The translations under genes and the position numbers were made by a program. A DNA stretch of 64,000 nt from contig NZ_CP017476.1 of assembly GCF_001761385.1 (NCBI RefSeq), forward strand, positions 3,337,501-3,401,500, read 5' to 3'. The notes under the pieces are model-generated. The model made no database searches. It worked only from the letters and a program-made list of their open reading frames with translations, and was not told the DNA's origin. Below are positions 25,307-34,469 of this stretch, piece by piece (positions within the stretch are counted from its first letter, which is position 1; every line of letters starts with the position of its first letter). Source of the DNA: Hydrogenophaga crassostreae (GTDB taxonomy: Bacteria; Pseudomonadota; Gammaproteobacteria; Burkholderiales; Burkholderiaceae_C).

Positions 25307-26251
25307 ATGATGACAATACTTGTAGTTGCCGAACACGACAACACCTCGTTAAAGAGTCCCACACTCAACACCATCAAAGCTGCAGCAGAGATTAGTTTCT
25401 TCGGAAATGGGGAGGTACATGTCCTTGTAGCAGGACACCAAGCTCATTCAGTAGCCAAGATCGCTGCAGACATTCAGGGCGTCAGCAAAGTCATCCTTGC
25501 CGACGCCGACGGCTTCGCCCACGGCCTGGCCGAAAACGTCGCTGCCCAGGTGCTGGCCATCGCCAGTTCCTACAGCCACATCCTGTTCCCCGCCACCGCC
25601 GGCGGCAAGAACGTTGCACCTCGCGTGGCCGCCAGGCTGGACGTCGCGCAGATCAGCGAAATCAGCAAGGTGATCAGCGCCGACACCTTCGAGCGCCCGA
25701 TTTACGCCGGCAACGCGATCGCCACCGTGCAGAGCAGCGACGCCACCAAGGTCATCACGGTGCGCGCCACCGGCTTCGACGCCGCGGGCCAGGGTGGCAG
25801 TGCCGCGGTGGACACCGTGGCTGCCGCCGCCGCCAGCGGCAAGAGCGCCTACCTGGGCAGCGAGATCGCCAAGAACGACCGCCCCGAACTGACGACCGCC
25901 AAGATCATCGTCAGCGGTGGCCGTGCGCTGGGCAGCAGCGAGAAGTTCAACGAAGTCATGACCCCGCTGGCCGACAAGCTGGGTGCGGCCATCGGCGCCA
26001 GCCGCGCGGCGGTGGACGCGGGCTACGCGCCCAACGACCTGCAAGTGGGCCAGACCGGCAAGATCGTGGCGCCGCAGCTGTACATCGCGGCCGGCATCTC
26101 GGGCGCGATCCAGCACCTGGCGGGCATGAAGGATTCCAAGGTGATCGTGGCGATCAACAAGGACCCCGAGGCCCCGATCTTCTCGGTGGCCGACTACGGC
26201 CTCGAAGCCGATCTGTTCACGGCTGTGCCGGAACTGGTCGCCACAATCTAA
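25307..26251 (+). CDS. etfA: Electron transfer flavoprotein alpha subunit (mosaic gene)
   Basis: A 314-residue EtfA, full length. The FAD-binding C-terminal region GQTGKIVAPQLYIAAGISGA (about 245-264) is intact. The gene is a composition mosaic: 25321-25500 has 89 G+C of 180 (49%) by count, while 25501-25620 has 83 of 120 (69%). The change is abrupt and falls inside the reading frame without disturbing the protein, so the 5' ~190 nt probably came from another etfA by recombination. The gap to the ETF:QO gene is 30 nt. It is the last cargo gene before the ICE core resumes. Confidence 0.92.
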   Translation: MMTILVVAEHDNTSLKSPTLNTIKAAAEISFFGNGEVHVLVAGHQAHSVAKIAADIQGVSKVILADADGFAHGLAENVAAQVLAIASSYSHILFPATAGGKNVAPRVAARLDVAQISEISKVISADTFERPIYAGNAIATVQSSDATKVITVRATGFDAAGQGGSAAVDTVAAAAASGKSAYLGSEIAKNDRPELTTAKIIVSGGRALGSSEKFNEVMTPLADKLGAAIGASRAAVDAGYAPNDLQVGQTGKIVAPQLYIAAGISGAIQHLAGMKDSKVIVAINKDPEAPIFSVADYGLEADLFTAVPELVATI

Positions 26252-26297
26252 GAACAACAGTGACTTGAGACAAAGATGAGAACATTCAGGGGAAACA

Positions 26298-27230
26298 ATG
26301 GACCTGAGGCACCTTCGGTGCTTCTTGGCTGTCGCGCAGGAACTGCACTTCGCTAGAGCTGCTGAGAAGCTTCACATCGAGCAATCGCCACTTTCGAGGG
26401 CGATCAAGGAGCTGGAAGAAGAGCTGGGGATCCGTCTCTTCGACCGCAACACGCGCAGCACGCGCCTGACCCGCGCAGGCCAGGTGTTCATGGAGCACGT
26501 GCCACGCGTGTTCGCCGCGCTGAGCCAGGCGCGCGAGAGTGTGCGTGCTGTATCTGCAGGCTACCAAAGGCAATTGCGCATTGCCCTGTCAGGCAGCATT
26601 ACACAGGCCCATCTCACGGCTCTCCTGTCACGTTGCAGAGAGGAGGAGCCGGATACGGAGATACGGCTTTACGAGGTTCCAGTGGCGCAACAGATCAAGG
26701 GGCTCGAATCCGATTTGTACGATGCGGGATTCGCCCAGTCATCGGAGGTCGGCGAGGTGCTGTTTGCTGTACCGGCGTGGAACGACCCGATGGTGGTCGC
26801 TGTGCCTTCACGCCATCCCTTGCTGATCCACAAGAAGCTGCCACTTGATGAGGTGCTTCGCTACCCACTGGTTCTCTGCTCCCACGATGGCTGTGAGGGT
26901 AGTAGTCCCCAGTTGGCCCGCATGCTTCGCGCCACCGACCTTGAGCCCATCGTGGCCGAACAAGTGGCCAGCCACGACCTGATGGTGACGCTGGTGGCCG
27001 CCGGTTACGGGCTGGGCTTCACGACAGAAGCCCACGTTTCGACCAGCCACCATCCCGAGATCGTTACGCGGCCGTTGGCCGGGCGCACGCCAGTGCTGAC
27101 CACCTATCTGATCCGGCGCATTGGTGAGCCGGCAGAGGTCTTGCAACGTTTCGTGGAAAGAGCCCTTTTCGATGCGCCAGGTCGCGCGGCGGACGAAGCT
27201 CTGGACACATCACCAGGGGGTAGCAAATGA
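26298..27230 (+). CDS. LysR-family transcriptional regulator of the ICE
   Basis: A 310-residue LysR protein with an N-terminal winged helix-turn-helix (LHFARAAEKLHIEQSPLSRA) and a C-terminal effector domain. AGGGGAAA precedes the ATG. It overlaps the EexN-like gene by ATGA and lies ahead of traG and the trb genes, the usual position of a LysR gene in this ICE family. It may therefore govern transfer functions rather than the catabolic cargo that ends 46 nt upstream, though adjacency allows either. Its ligand is unknown. Confidence 0.85.
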   Translation: MDLRHLRCFLAVAQELHFARAAEKLHIEQSPLSRAIKELEEELGIRLFDRNTRSTRLTRAGQVFMEHVPRVFAALSQARESVRAVSAGYQRQLRIALSGSITQAHLTALLSRCREEEPDTEIRLYEVPVAQQIKGLESDLYDAGFAQSSEVGEVLFAVPAWNDPMVVAVPSRHPLLIHKKLPLDEVLRYPLVLCSHDGCEGSSPQLARMLRATDLEPIVAEQVASHDLMVTLVAAGYGLGFTTEAHVSTSHHPEIVTRPLAGRTPVLTTYLIRRIGEPAEVLQRFVERALFDAPGRAADEALDTSPGGSK

Positions 27231-27496
27231 AAATGTGTTTCAGATGGGTCGCTGCTGTCGGTGCGGTTTCGGCCGCACTGCTGCTGTCCGCATGCGGCAA
27301 ATCGCAGCCCACCGAAACGGTGGAGTCGCTGGCAAACGACCCCGACCGCTTGAAGCAGTTGCGCGAACAATGCAAGACAGAGCGCGCAAAGCTGGGCGAA
27401 GAGCTGTGCGATCGCGTGGCTGATGCCACCCAGAGGCGGTTTTTTGGGAGCGGCAAGGTGCCCTACAACCCGCCCAAGGAATCGCCAAAGTTCTGA
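27227..27496 (+). CDS. EexN-family entry-exclusion lipoprotein
   Basis: An 89-residue lipoprotein with a signal peptide ending in the lipobox LLLSAC (lipidated Cys23). The mature part contains a QCKTERAKLGEELCDRV segment with two cysteines, as in EexN/TrbK-like exclusion proteins of conjugative elements. Such proteins in the inner membrane or periplasm block uptake of a second copy of the same element. It is translationally coupled to the LysR gene and lies 244 nt upstream of traG. Confidence 0.8.
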   Translation: MKMCFRWVAAVGAVSAALLLSACGKSQPTETVESLANDPDRLKQLREQCKTERAKLGEELCDRVADATQRRFFGSGKVPYNPPKESPKF

Positions 27497-27672
27497 ATCT
27501 GCGCTTGCCGCCACGAGCAGTGTTGATCGATTCGATCTTTGGCTCACTGCGCAGCGCTTCGCCATAGGTTGCGCCAGCAAACTACAGCATGCCTCTACAG
27601 GCATTGATGCGGACCAGGCGGCAAGCCTGCCGATTTGGGACTTTGACCCACCGATAGACCGCTTTCATCCTA

Positions 27673-27704
27673 ATGCGTGCGGCACGCCTTTGTGCCGCGC
27701 GCAT
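27673..27704 (+). promoter_or_regulatory. Strong hairpin in the leader upstream of traG
   Basis: An inverted repeat of 13 bp (27673-27685 with 27692-27704, one G-U pair, loop GCCTTT) lies 37 nt before the traG start. There is no T-run after it, so it is unlikely to be a simple terminator. It could be a protein-binding palindrome or an RNA structure that tunes traG/trb expression. A weaker hairpin (ATGCCT/AGGCAT, 27589-27604) lies between it and the eexN stop. Confidence 0.45.
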
Positions 27705-27740
27705 GGCCCCGCATGGAGGGCCACAGAAAGGGAAGTCAAG

Positions 27741-29762
27741 GTGCAGGTTCAGGGCGCAAGCCATCAGGGTGTTCTCTACGGGCAGATCGCGGCGGTGCTC
27801 GGCGTGGTCTTGGTCGGCGTGTGGAGCGCGACCCAATGGACTGCAGCAGCGCTGGGCCACCAGGCGCGCTTGGGCGCACCGTGGTTTGAGTCCTTCGGCA
27901 TACCGATGTATCACCCCTGGCGTCTGTTTGAGTGGTGGTTCCTCTTCGACGCCTACGCGCCGGATGTCTTCGACGTGGGCGGTGCCATCGCAGGCGGCAG
28001 CAGTCTGGCTTCTGTGGGGGTGGCGGTCGGCATGTCGGTGTGGCGTTCCCGGCAGTCTCGGCTGGTCACCACCTATGGCACGGCCCGTTGGGCAACGAGA
28101 GACGATGTTCGCCGGGCCGGACTGAACCGAGCTTCCGGCGTGTTCCTTGGCCAGCATGGCGAGCAGTACCTGCGTCACGACGGCCCCGAACACGTGCTGG
28201 CTTTTGCACCAACTCGCTCAGGAAAGGGAGTGGGCCTGGTGGTTCCGACGCTGCTGTCGTGGCACGGCTCTGCGGTCATCCATGACATCAAGGGTGAGAA
28301 CTGGCAAGTGACGGCGGGATGGCGCACCCGCTTCTCGCACTGCCTGCTGTTCAACCCCACCGATGTGCGCTCGGCCGCTTACAACCCGCTGCTGGAGGTG
28401 CGCCGTGGCGTGCACGAGGTACGCGACGTGCAGAACATTGCCGACATCCTTGTGGACCCCGAGGGCGCACTGGAGCGGCGCAACCACTGGGAGAAGACCT
28501 CGCACGCCCTTCTGGTCGGCGCCATCCTGCACGTGCTCTATGCGTGCGAGGACAAGACGCTGCGCGGCGTGGCCAACTTCCTGTCCGACCCGGCCTGCCC
28601 TTTCGAGGTAACGCTGCACCGGATGATGACGACACCGCATCTGACGCGCGAGCAAGGCAGTGGCCCGCACCCGGTCGTCGCCTCGGCCGCCCGTGAGGTG
28701 CTCAATAAGAGCGAGAACGAGCGTTCAGGTGTGCTCTCCACCGCGATGAGCTTCCTGGGCCTGTATCGCGACCCGACGGTAGCCGAGGTTACGTCGCGTT
28801 GTGACTGGCGAATTGCCGATCTGATCTCGACTGAGCACCCGGTTTCGCTGTACCTGGTGGTGCCGCCGTCGGACATCAGCCGCACCAAGCCGCTGATCCG
28901 GTTGATCCTGAATCAGGTGGGGCGGCGGCTGACCGAGTCGCTGGATAGCTCGGACGGCATCGCGCGGCGGCACAAGCTGTTGCTGATGCTGGACGAGTTT
29001 CCGGCGCTGGGTCGGCTTGACTTCTTCGAGACCGCGCTGGCCTTCATGGCGGGCTATGGCATCCGCAGCTTCCTGATCGCTCAGAGCCTGAACCAGATCG
29101 ACAAAGCCTACGGCCAGAACCATTCGATCCTGGACAACTGTCACGTACGCGTGACCTTCGCCACCAACGACGAACGCACGGCCAAGCGGATCAGCGAGAC
29201 GCTGGGCACCGCTACTGAGCTGCGCGCCCAGCGCAACTACGCCGGCCACAGACTGGCGCCCTGGCTCGGGCATTTGATGGTATCGCGCCAGGAGACGGCG
29301 CGCCCACTACTGACCCCTGGCGAGGTGATGCAGTTGCCGCCCGACGAAGCGGTGGTGATGGTCTCCAGCACGCCACCGGTCAAGGCGCGCAAGCTGCGCT
29401 ACTACGCCGACGCGAACTTCAAGCGCCGCGTGTTGCCACCACCCGTCCTGAATGCAGGCTCCTACCCCGATGCGCCACCGGTGCGGGTGGATGACTGGGG
29501 CGAGCTGGCTGTGCCGGCAGTCCCTACTTCATCCAACCCAGCCTTCATGGCCGGCATGGACGCCGACGAAGGCGGTCCCCGCCTGCAGCCAGAGCTGACG
29601 GAGATTGCAATGCCCAGCTCAACGCTCGACGCACTGACCAATGACTTGGCGCTGCTTGATGACGACGACGCGCCCCTGCCCGTTCCCCGCCAGCTCGATC
29701 CGGCCATGCAGCGCACGGCGCGCCTGGCCGCACTCGACCCCGACGACGGAATCACGTTATGA
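27741..29762 (+). CDS. traG: TraG/VirD4 coupling protein
   Basis: A 673-residue type IV coupling protein. Two N-terminal membrane segments (about 12-30 and 78-100) precede the P-loop AFAPTRSGKGVG (near 154-165). Walker B LLLMLDEFPALG lies near residue 415. It links the relaxosome to the Trb channel and pumps DNA. The GTG start at 27741, with AAGGGAAG upstream, gives the usual MQ...GxxHQG opening; the frame remains open to 27423 but that part has no family look. Its stop overlaps the CopG-like gene (ATGA), and the following eight genes are mostly coupled the same way. Confidence 0.92.
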   Translation: MQVQGASHQGVLYGQIAAVLGVVLVGVWSATQWTAAALGHQARLGAPWFESFGIPMYHPWRLFEWWFLFDAYAPDVFDVGGAIAGGSSLASVGVAVGMSVWRSRQSRLVTTYGTARWATRDDVRRAGLNRASGVFLGQHGEQYLRHDGPEHVLAFAPTRSGKGVGLVVPTLLSWHGSAVIHDIKGENWQVTAGWRTRFSHCLLFNPTDVRSAAYNPLLEVRRGVHEVRDVQNIADILVDPEGALERRNHWEKTSHALLVGAILHVLYACEDKTLRGVANFLSDPACPFEVTLHRMMTTPHLTREQGSGPHPVVASAAREVLNKSENERSGVLSTAMSFLGLYRDPTVAEVTSRCDWRIADLISTEHPVSLYLVVPPSDISRTKPLIRLILNQVGRRLTESLDSSDGIARRHKLLLMLDEFPALGRLDFFETALAFMAGYGIRSFLIAQSLNQIDKAYGQNHSILDNCHVRVTFATNDERTAKRISETLGTATELRAQRNYAGHRLAPWLGHLMVSRQETARPLLTPGEVMQLPPDEAVVMVSSTPPVKARKLRYYADANFKRRVLPPPVLNAGSYPDAPPVRVDDWGELAVPAVPTSSNPAFMAGMDADEGGPRLQPELTEIAMPSSTLDALTNDLALLDDDDAPLPVPRQLDPAMQRTARLAALDPDDGITL

Positions 29763-30259
29763 GCCAGTACCGCCTGAACCTGTTCATTCCGCCCGAGCAT
29801 GCGCGACGCCTGGAAGAGGTGGCCGCCAAGAAGGGCATGTCCAAGTCGTCCATCGTAGCGGCGGCACTGGCCTCTTGGCTGTCGCCGGATTCGGGCGACC
29901 AGCGCGAGGCCGCCATCGCCAAGCGGCTGGACCGGCTCTCGCGCCAGTTCGAGCGGCTGGAGCGCGACCAAAACATCGAGATCGAGACGCTGGCACTTTT
30001 CATCCGCTACTACCTGACCGTCAGCACACCGGTGCCCGAGGGACACCAGGAGGCGGCCCGCGCGCAGGGTAAGGCCCGCTTCGAGCAGTTCGTCGAGCAA
30101 CTGGGCCGCCACCTGCTGCGTGGCCGCAGTCTGGTGCGCGATGTGATCGAGGAGCTTCACCCGCAGGAACAGGGACTGAACCGGCAACTGGATGAAGCGG
30201 CAGGCATGGCAGCCGAACCAGTGGATTCCGGGCAAGCCGACGAAGGGCCGAAGGCATGA
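29759..30259 (+). CDS. CopG-like ribbon-helix-helix protein of the trb operon
   Basis: A 166-residue protein. Residues 1-45 have the ribbon-helix-helix pattern (LNLFIPPEHARRLEEVAAKK then MSKSSIVAAALASWL). The rest is charged and helical (AAIAKRLDRLSRQFERLERD), likely a coiled-coil or tetramerisation part. Tn4371-like ICEs carry such a gene between traG and trbB; it may autoregulate the trb operon. It overlaps both neighbours by ATGA. Confidence 0.8.
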   Translation: MSQYRLNLFIPPEHARRLEEVAAKKGMSKSSIVAAALASWLSPDSGDQREAAIAKRLDRLSRQFERLERDQNIEIETLALFIRYYLTVSTPVPEGHQEAARAQGKARFEQFVEQLGRHLLRGRSLVRDVIEELHPQEQGLNRQLDEAAGMAAEPVDSGQADEGPKA

Positions 30260-31320
30260 CGGCCGCACCACCCACCCCCGAGAGGACCACGCTCGATCGC
30301 CGGGTCCGCATGCTGCGCACGGCCATGGGGCCAATGATCGCGGCCGCGCTCGAAGACCTGGACGTGGTGGAAGTTCTGCTCAACCCTGATGGCTCGCTAT
30401 GGTTGGACCGCCTCTCCACCGGGCGGGCGCCGACGGGCGTCACGCTTTCGGCTGCCGATGGCGAACGGATCATTCGCCTGGTGGCGGCCCATGTCGGTGC
30501 CGAGGTACACCGGGGCCGGCCACTGCTGACGGCTGAGCTGCCCGAAACGGGCGAACGCTTCGAGGGGGTTCTGCCCCCGGCTGCGCCGGGCCCTGCCTTC
30601 GCTCTGCGCAAGCGCGCCGTGGGCGTGATCCCGCTCGAACGCTACGTGGCCGACGGCATGATGACGGCGGAGCAGGCCAGTTTCCTGCGCCAGGCCGTGC
30701 ACGAGCGGCTGAACATCCTGATTGCGGGAGGCACCAGCACCGGTAAGACCACGCTGGCCAACGCGCTGCTGGCCGAGATAGCCACCACGGGGGACCGGGT
30801 GCTGGTGCTCGAAGACACCATCGAGCTGCAATGCGCGGCACGCGACCACGTGCCGCTGCGCACGCGCGCGGGCGCTGTGTCCATGGCCGAGCTGGTGCGC
30901 GCCACGATGCGGCTGCGTCCTGACCGCGTGGTGGTGGGCGAAGTACGTGGCGGCGAAGCACTGGACCTGGTCAAGGTCTGGGGCACCGGCCACCCCGGCG
31001 GCATCGCCACCATCCATGCCGGGTCTGCCCTCGGAGCGCTACTGCGACTCGAACAGCTGATCCTGGAGGTGGCGGTGAACCCGCCGCGTGCGCTGATCGT
31101 CGAAGCGGTCAACGTGGTGATCTACATCGCCGGTCGCGGTCGCAAGCGCCACATCGAAACGATTGCCCGCGTCAGCGGACACGACAGCACTGGCTACCAC
31201 CTCGGGGCGCTCGATGCGCCCTTCCCGGAGCTGCCAGCGCCATCGCCACTTGCGCCGTTTTCCTCCTCGCCTTCCGTGGCGGATTCCCCTACCTCAACCC
31301 TGCCTGGAGAACTTCCATGA
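30256..31320 (+). CDS. trbB: TrbB, VirB11-type ATPase
   Basis: A 354-residue hexameric ATPase of the mating-pair apparatus. The P-loop GGTSTGKTT is at 158-166. The acidic segment VLVLEDTIELQ and the His-box-like TGHPGGIATIHAGSA follow in the expected order. It energises pilus assembly and substrate switching at the cytoplasmic face of the secretion channel. The stop overlaps trbC. Confidence 0.93.
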   Translation: MTAAPPTPERTTLDRRVRMLRTAMGPMIAAALEDLDVVEVLLNPDGSLWLDRLSTGRAPTGVTLSAADGERIIRLVAAHVGAEVHRGRPLLTAELPETGERFEGVLPPAAPGPAFALRKRAVGVIPLERYVADGMMTAEQASFLRQAVHERLNILIAGGTSTGKTTLANALLAEIATTGDRVLVLEDTIELQCAARDHVPLRTRAGAVSMAELVRATMRLRPDRVVVGEVRGGEALDLVKVWGTGHPGGIATIHAGSALGALLRLEQLILEVAVNPPRALIVEAVNVVIYIAGRGRKRHIETIARVSGHDSTGYHLGALDAPFPELPAPSPLAPFSSSPSVADSPTSTLPGELP

Positions 31321-31733
31321 GCCCTTCGCTTTCCCTGCGCGCCGTTTCCGATCTGCTAGCAAAATCCTTCACTCGACGGCTCTCGTCTGCCAGCGTGGCA
31401 GGCCTGCAGCGCGTCCACCGGCTGATCCAGCCCGCCCGCCAAGGCCTGCTCACCGCTGCCGTGATGCTGAGCTTGGCCGGCACGGCCAAGGCGGCCGGCT
31501 CCAGCATGCCCTGGGAGGGGCCGCTGCAATCAATACTGGACTCGATCCAGGGCCCGGTAGCGCGCATCGTGGCGGTGATCATCATCATCGCCACCGGCTT
31601 GGCGCTGGCCTTTGGCGATACCTCGGGGGGCTTTCGCAAGCTGATCCAGATCGTCTTCGGTCTGTCGATCGCCTTTGCGGCCTCATCCTTCTTCCTGAGC
31701 TTCTTCAGCTTTTCCGGTGGGGCCTTGGTATGA
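31317..31733 (+). CDS. trbC: TrbC, conjugative pilin precursor
   Basis: A 138-residue VirB2/TrbC-type pilin precursor. It has a long basic N-terminal region, a signal segment (GLLTAAVMLSLAGTAKAAG, processing likely after AKA near residue 60) and two hydrophobic helices (about 82-98 and 107-128). Mature TrbC subunits are trimmed and circularised by TraF, encoded at 1988. The leader of ~60 residues is longer than in RP4. Confidence 0.88.
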   Translation: MSPSLSLRAVSDLLAKSFTRRLSSASVAGLQRVHRLIQPARQGLLTAAVMLSLAGTAKAAGSSMPWEGPLQSILDSIQGPVARIVAVIIIIATGLALAFGDTSGGFRKLIQIVFGLSIAFAASSFFLSFFSFSGGALV

Positions 31734-32011
31734 GCGGCGCTGCAGAGCAGGCCAGCCTCGCCAGCGGCTTCGAGATCCCGCTGCACCGCTCGCTGACCGA
31801 GCCCATCCTGATGGGCGGCGCGCCGCGCACCGTGGCCATCGCCAACGGCACGCTGGCCGCCGCCGTGGGACTGGGCCTGCAGCTGTGGATTCCGGGCATC
31901 GTGTTGTGGATCGTGGGCCATTCGCTGGCGGTCTGGGGCGCGCGGCTCGATCCGCAGTTCATGGCGGTGTTTGCCCGGCACATCAAGCACAAGCCTCTGC
32001 TGGACGTGTGA
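31730..32011 (+). CDS. trbD: TrbD, VirB3-like membrane protein
   Basis: A 93-residue protein starting at the ATG overlapping the trbC stop. It has the VirB3/TrbD opening EIPLHRSLTEPILMGGAPR and a central hydrophobic hairpin (about 35-68). It works with the TrbE ATPase in pilus assembly at the inner membrane. The much longer open frame upstream runs antiparallel-free through trbB/trbC in another frame and is not used. Confidence 0.88.
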   Translation: MSGAAEQASLASGFEIPLHRSLTEPILMGGAPRTVAIANGTLAAAVGLGLQLWIPGIVLWIVGHSLAVWGARLDPQFMAVFARHIKHKPLLDV

Positions 32012-32021
32012 GGAAGACACC

Positions 32022-34469
32022 ATGCTCAACCTCACCGAGTACCGACAACGCCCTGCCCTGCTGGCCGACTGGTTGTCCTGGGCGGGATTGGTCGCCCCCG
32101 GCGTGGTGCTGAACAAGGACGGATCGTTCCAGCGCACCGCGCGCTTTCGGGGGCCGGACCTGGACAGCGCAACGCAGGGCGAGCTGGTGGCCACCAGCTC
32201 GCGCCTGAACAACGCGCTGCGCCGCCTGGGTTCGGGCTGGGTGCTGTACGTGGACGCCGAGCGCCGGCCGGCCGCGGACTACCCGCGCTCGGACTTCCCG
32301 GACGCCCTTTCGTGGCTGGTGGACGAAGAGCGGCGCGCCGCCTTCGAGGAATCGGCCAGCCACTTCGAGAGCCGCTACCACCTCACGTTGCAGTACCTGC
32401 CGCCCGAAGAGTCGCGCGCACGAGCCGCCAGCCTGCTCTACGAAAACCGCTCCAGCAACGGTGTGGACTGGCGCGAACGGCTGGCAGCCTTCATCGCAGA
32501 GACCGATCGCGTGTTCGACCTGCTCGACGGCGTGATGCCAGAGATCGCCTGGCTGCAGGACGCGGACACGCTGAGCTACCTGCGCACCACGGTGTCGCCA
32601 CGCACCTACCCGGTGGCCGTGCCCGAAGTGCCCTTCCACCTGGATGCGCTCCTGGCCGATGCTCCCCTGCTCGGCGGTCTGGCGCCCATGCTGGGTGACG
32701 CGCATCTGCGGGTGGCCACGGTGCGCGGGTTCCCCACGTCCACCTGGCCTGGTGTGCTGGACGACCTGAACCGGCTGGGCTTCGGGTACCGCTGGTCCAC
32801 GCGCTTCCTGTGCATGGACAAGGCCGAGGCGGAGAAGGAGCTGGGCCGCCTACGTCGACAGTGGTTTGCCAAGCGCAAGAACGTGCTGGCCCTGTTGCGC
32901 GAGACGCTGTTCCAGCAGGAGTCGCCGCTGGTGGACACCGACGCCGGCAACAAGGCCGCCGACGCCGACGCTGCCCTGCAGGAGCTGGGCAGCGACCAGG
33001 TGGCCTTCGGCTACGTGACCGCCACGGTCACGGTGCTCGACGCAGACGCAAGCGCAGCCGACGAGAAGCTGCGAATGATCGAGCGCGTGATCCAGGGACG
33101 CGGCTTCGTCACCATCCCGGAGACGCTGAACGCGGTGGAGGCCTGGCTGTCGTCGATCCCGGGCAACGCCTACGCTAACGTGCGCCAGCCCATCGTCTCG
33201 ACGCTGAACCTGGCGCACCTGATGCCGGTGTCAGCCGTGTGGGCCGGACCGGAACGCAACCGGCACCTGGACGGCCCGCCTCTGGTCGTGACCCGCACCG
33301 AAGGCTCCACGCCGTTCCGGCTGGTGACCCACGTGGGCGACGTGGGCCACACCCTGGTGGTGGGACCGACGGGCATGGGCAAATCGGTGCTGCTGGCCTT
33401 GCTGGCCCTGCAGTTCCGGCGCTACCCCGGTTCGCGCATCTTCGCGTTCGACATGGGCCGTTCGATGCGCGCCACGGTGCTGGGCCTCGGTGGCGAGCAC
33501 TACGACCTGGGCAGTGACGGCGACATCGCCTTCCAGCCGCTGGCAGGCATCGACCAGGAGGGCTACCGCAGCTGGGCCGCCGAGTGGGTCGAAGGCCGGT
33601 TGGTGCACGAGGGCGTGGCCGTGGGGCCGGACGAGAAGGCCGCGATCTGGTCGGCACTGGGCAGCCTAGCCGGCGCGCCGCGCGAGCAGCGCACGCTCAC
33701 CGGGCTGTCGGTGCTGCTGCAGTCCAATGCGCTGCGCCAGGCGCTCGCGCCCTACGTGCTGGGCGGCGCGCACGGCAAGCTGCTGGACGCCGACCACGAC
33801 CGCCTGGGCACGGCCGACGTGCAGTGCATCGAGATGGAAGAGCTGATGGGCAGCCGTGCGGCGGTGATGGCCGTGCTGGGCTACCTGTTCGCACGCTTCG
33901 AGGCGCGCTTCGATGGTGCCCCCACCCTGCTGATGCTGGACGAGTCCTGGCTGTTCCTGGACGACCCGGTGTTCGCGGCGCGCATCCGCCAGTGGCTCAA
34001 GACGCTGCGCAAGAAGAACGTGTCGGTGCTGTTCGCCACGCAAAGCCTAGCCGACATCCAGGGGTCGAGCATCGCGCCGGCCATCGTGGAGAGCTGCGCG
34101 AGCCGCATCTTTCTGCCCAACCCGCAGGCCACCGAACCGCAGGTGCGATCGATCTACGAGGCCTTCGGCCTGAACCGCCGGCAGATCGAGATCGTGGCCA
34201 CCGCCGTGCCCAAGCGCGACTACTACTACCAGTCGCGGCTGGGCAACCGCCTGTTCGACCTGGACCTTGGCCCCGTGGCGCTGGCCTTCGCGGGCGCCTC
34301 CACGCCGCAGGACCAGCGCCTGATCGACGAGGTGCTGGCTTCAAACCCACCCGAGAGCTTCGCGCCGGCCTGGCTGCACCGCCGTGGCCTGGACTGGGCG
34401 GTCGAACTCTTTCACCAACACACCCACCACCAACCCGGGCATGCCCGACCTTCAGGAGAAACGCCATGA
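32022..34469 (+). CDS. trbE: TrbE, VirB4-type ATPase
   Basis: An 815-residue ATPase. The P-loop VVGPTGMGKSV is near residues 446-456 and Walker B TLLMLDESWLFL near 635-646, followed by a FATQSLADI segment that VirB4 proteins share. It drives pilin extraction and assembly. The ATG at 32022 has GAGGAAG ~8 nt upstream. The last residues (HQHTHHQPGH) are His-rich and variable. The stop overlaps trbJ. Confidence 0.93.
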   Translation: MLNLTEYRQRPALLADWLSWAGLVAPGVVLNKDGSFQRTARFRGPDLDSATQGELVATSSRLNNALRRLGSGWVLYVDAERRPAADYPRSDFPDALSWLVDEERRAAFEESASHFESRYHLTLQYLPPEESRARAASLLYENRSSNGVDWRERLAAFIAETDRVFDLLDGVMPEIAWLQDADTLSYLRTTVSPRTYPVAVPEVPFHLDALLADAPLLGGLAPMLGDAHLRVATVRGFPTSTWPGVLDDLNRLGFGYRWSTRFLCMDKAEAEKELGRLRRQWFAKRKNVLALLRETLFQQESPLVDTDAGNKAADADAALQELGSDQVAFGYVTATVTVLDADASAADEKLRMIERVIQGRGFVTIPETLNAVEAWLSSIPGNAYANVRQPIVSTLNLAHLMPVSAVWAGPERNRHLDGPPLVVTRTEGSTPFRLVTHVGDVGHTLVVGPTGMGKSVLLALLALQFRRYPGSRIFAFDMGRSMRATVLGLGGEHYDLGSDGDIAFQPLAGIDQEGYRSWAAEWVEGRLVHEGVAVGPDEKAAIWSALGSLAGAPREQRTLTGLSVLLQSNALRQALAPYVLGGAHGKLLDADHDRLGTADVQCIEMEELMGSRAAVMAVLGYLFARFEARFDGAPTLLMLDESWLFLDDPVFAARIRQWLKTLRKKNVSVLFATQSLADIQGSSIAPAIVESCASRIFLPNPQATEPQVRSIYEAFGLNRRQIEIVATAVPKRDYYYQSRLGNRLFDLDLGPVALAFAGASTPQDQRLIDEVLASNPPESFAPAWLHRRGLDWAVELFHQHTHHQPGHARPSGETP

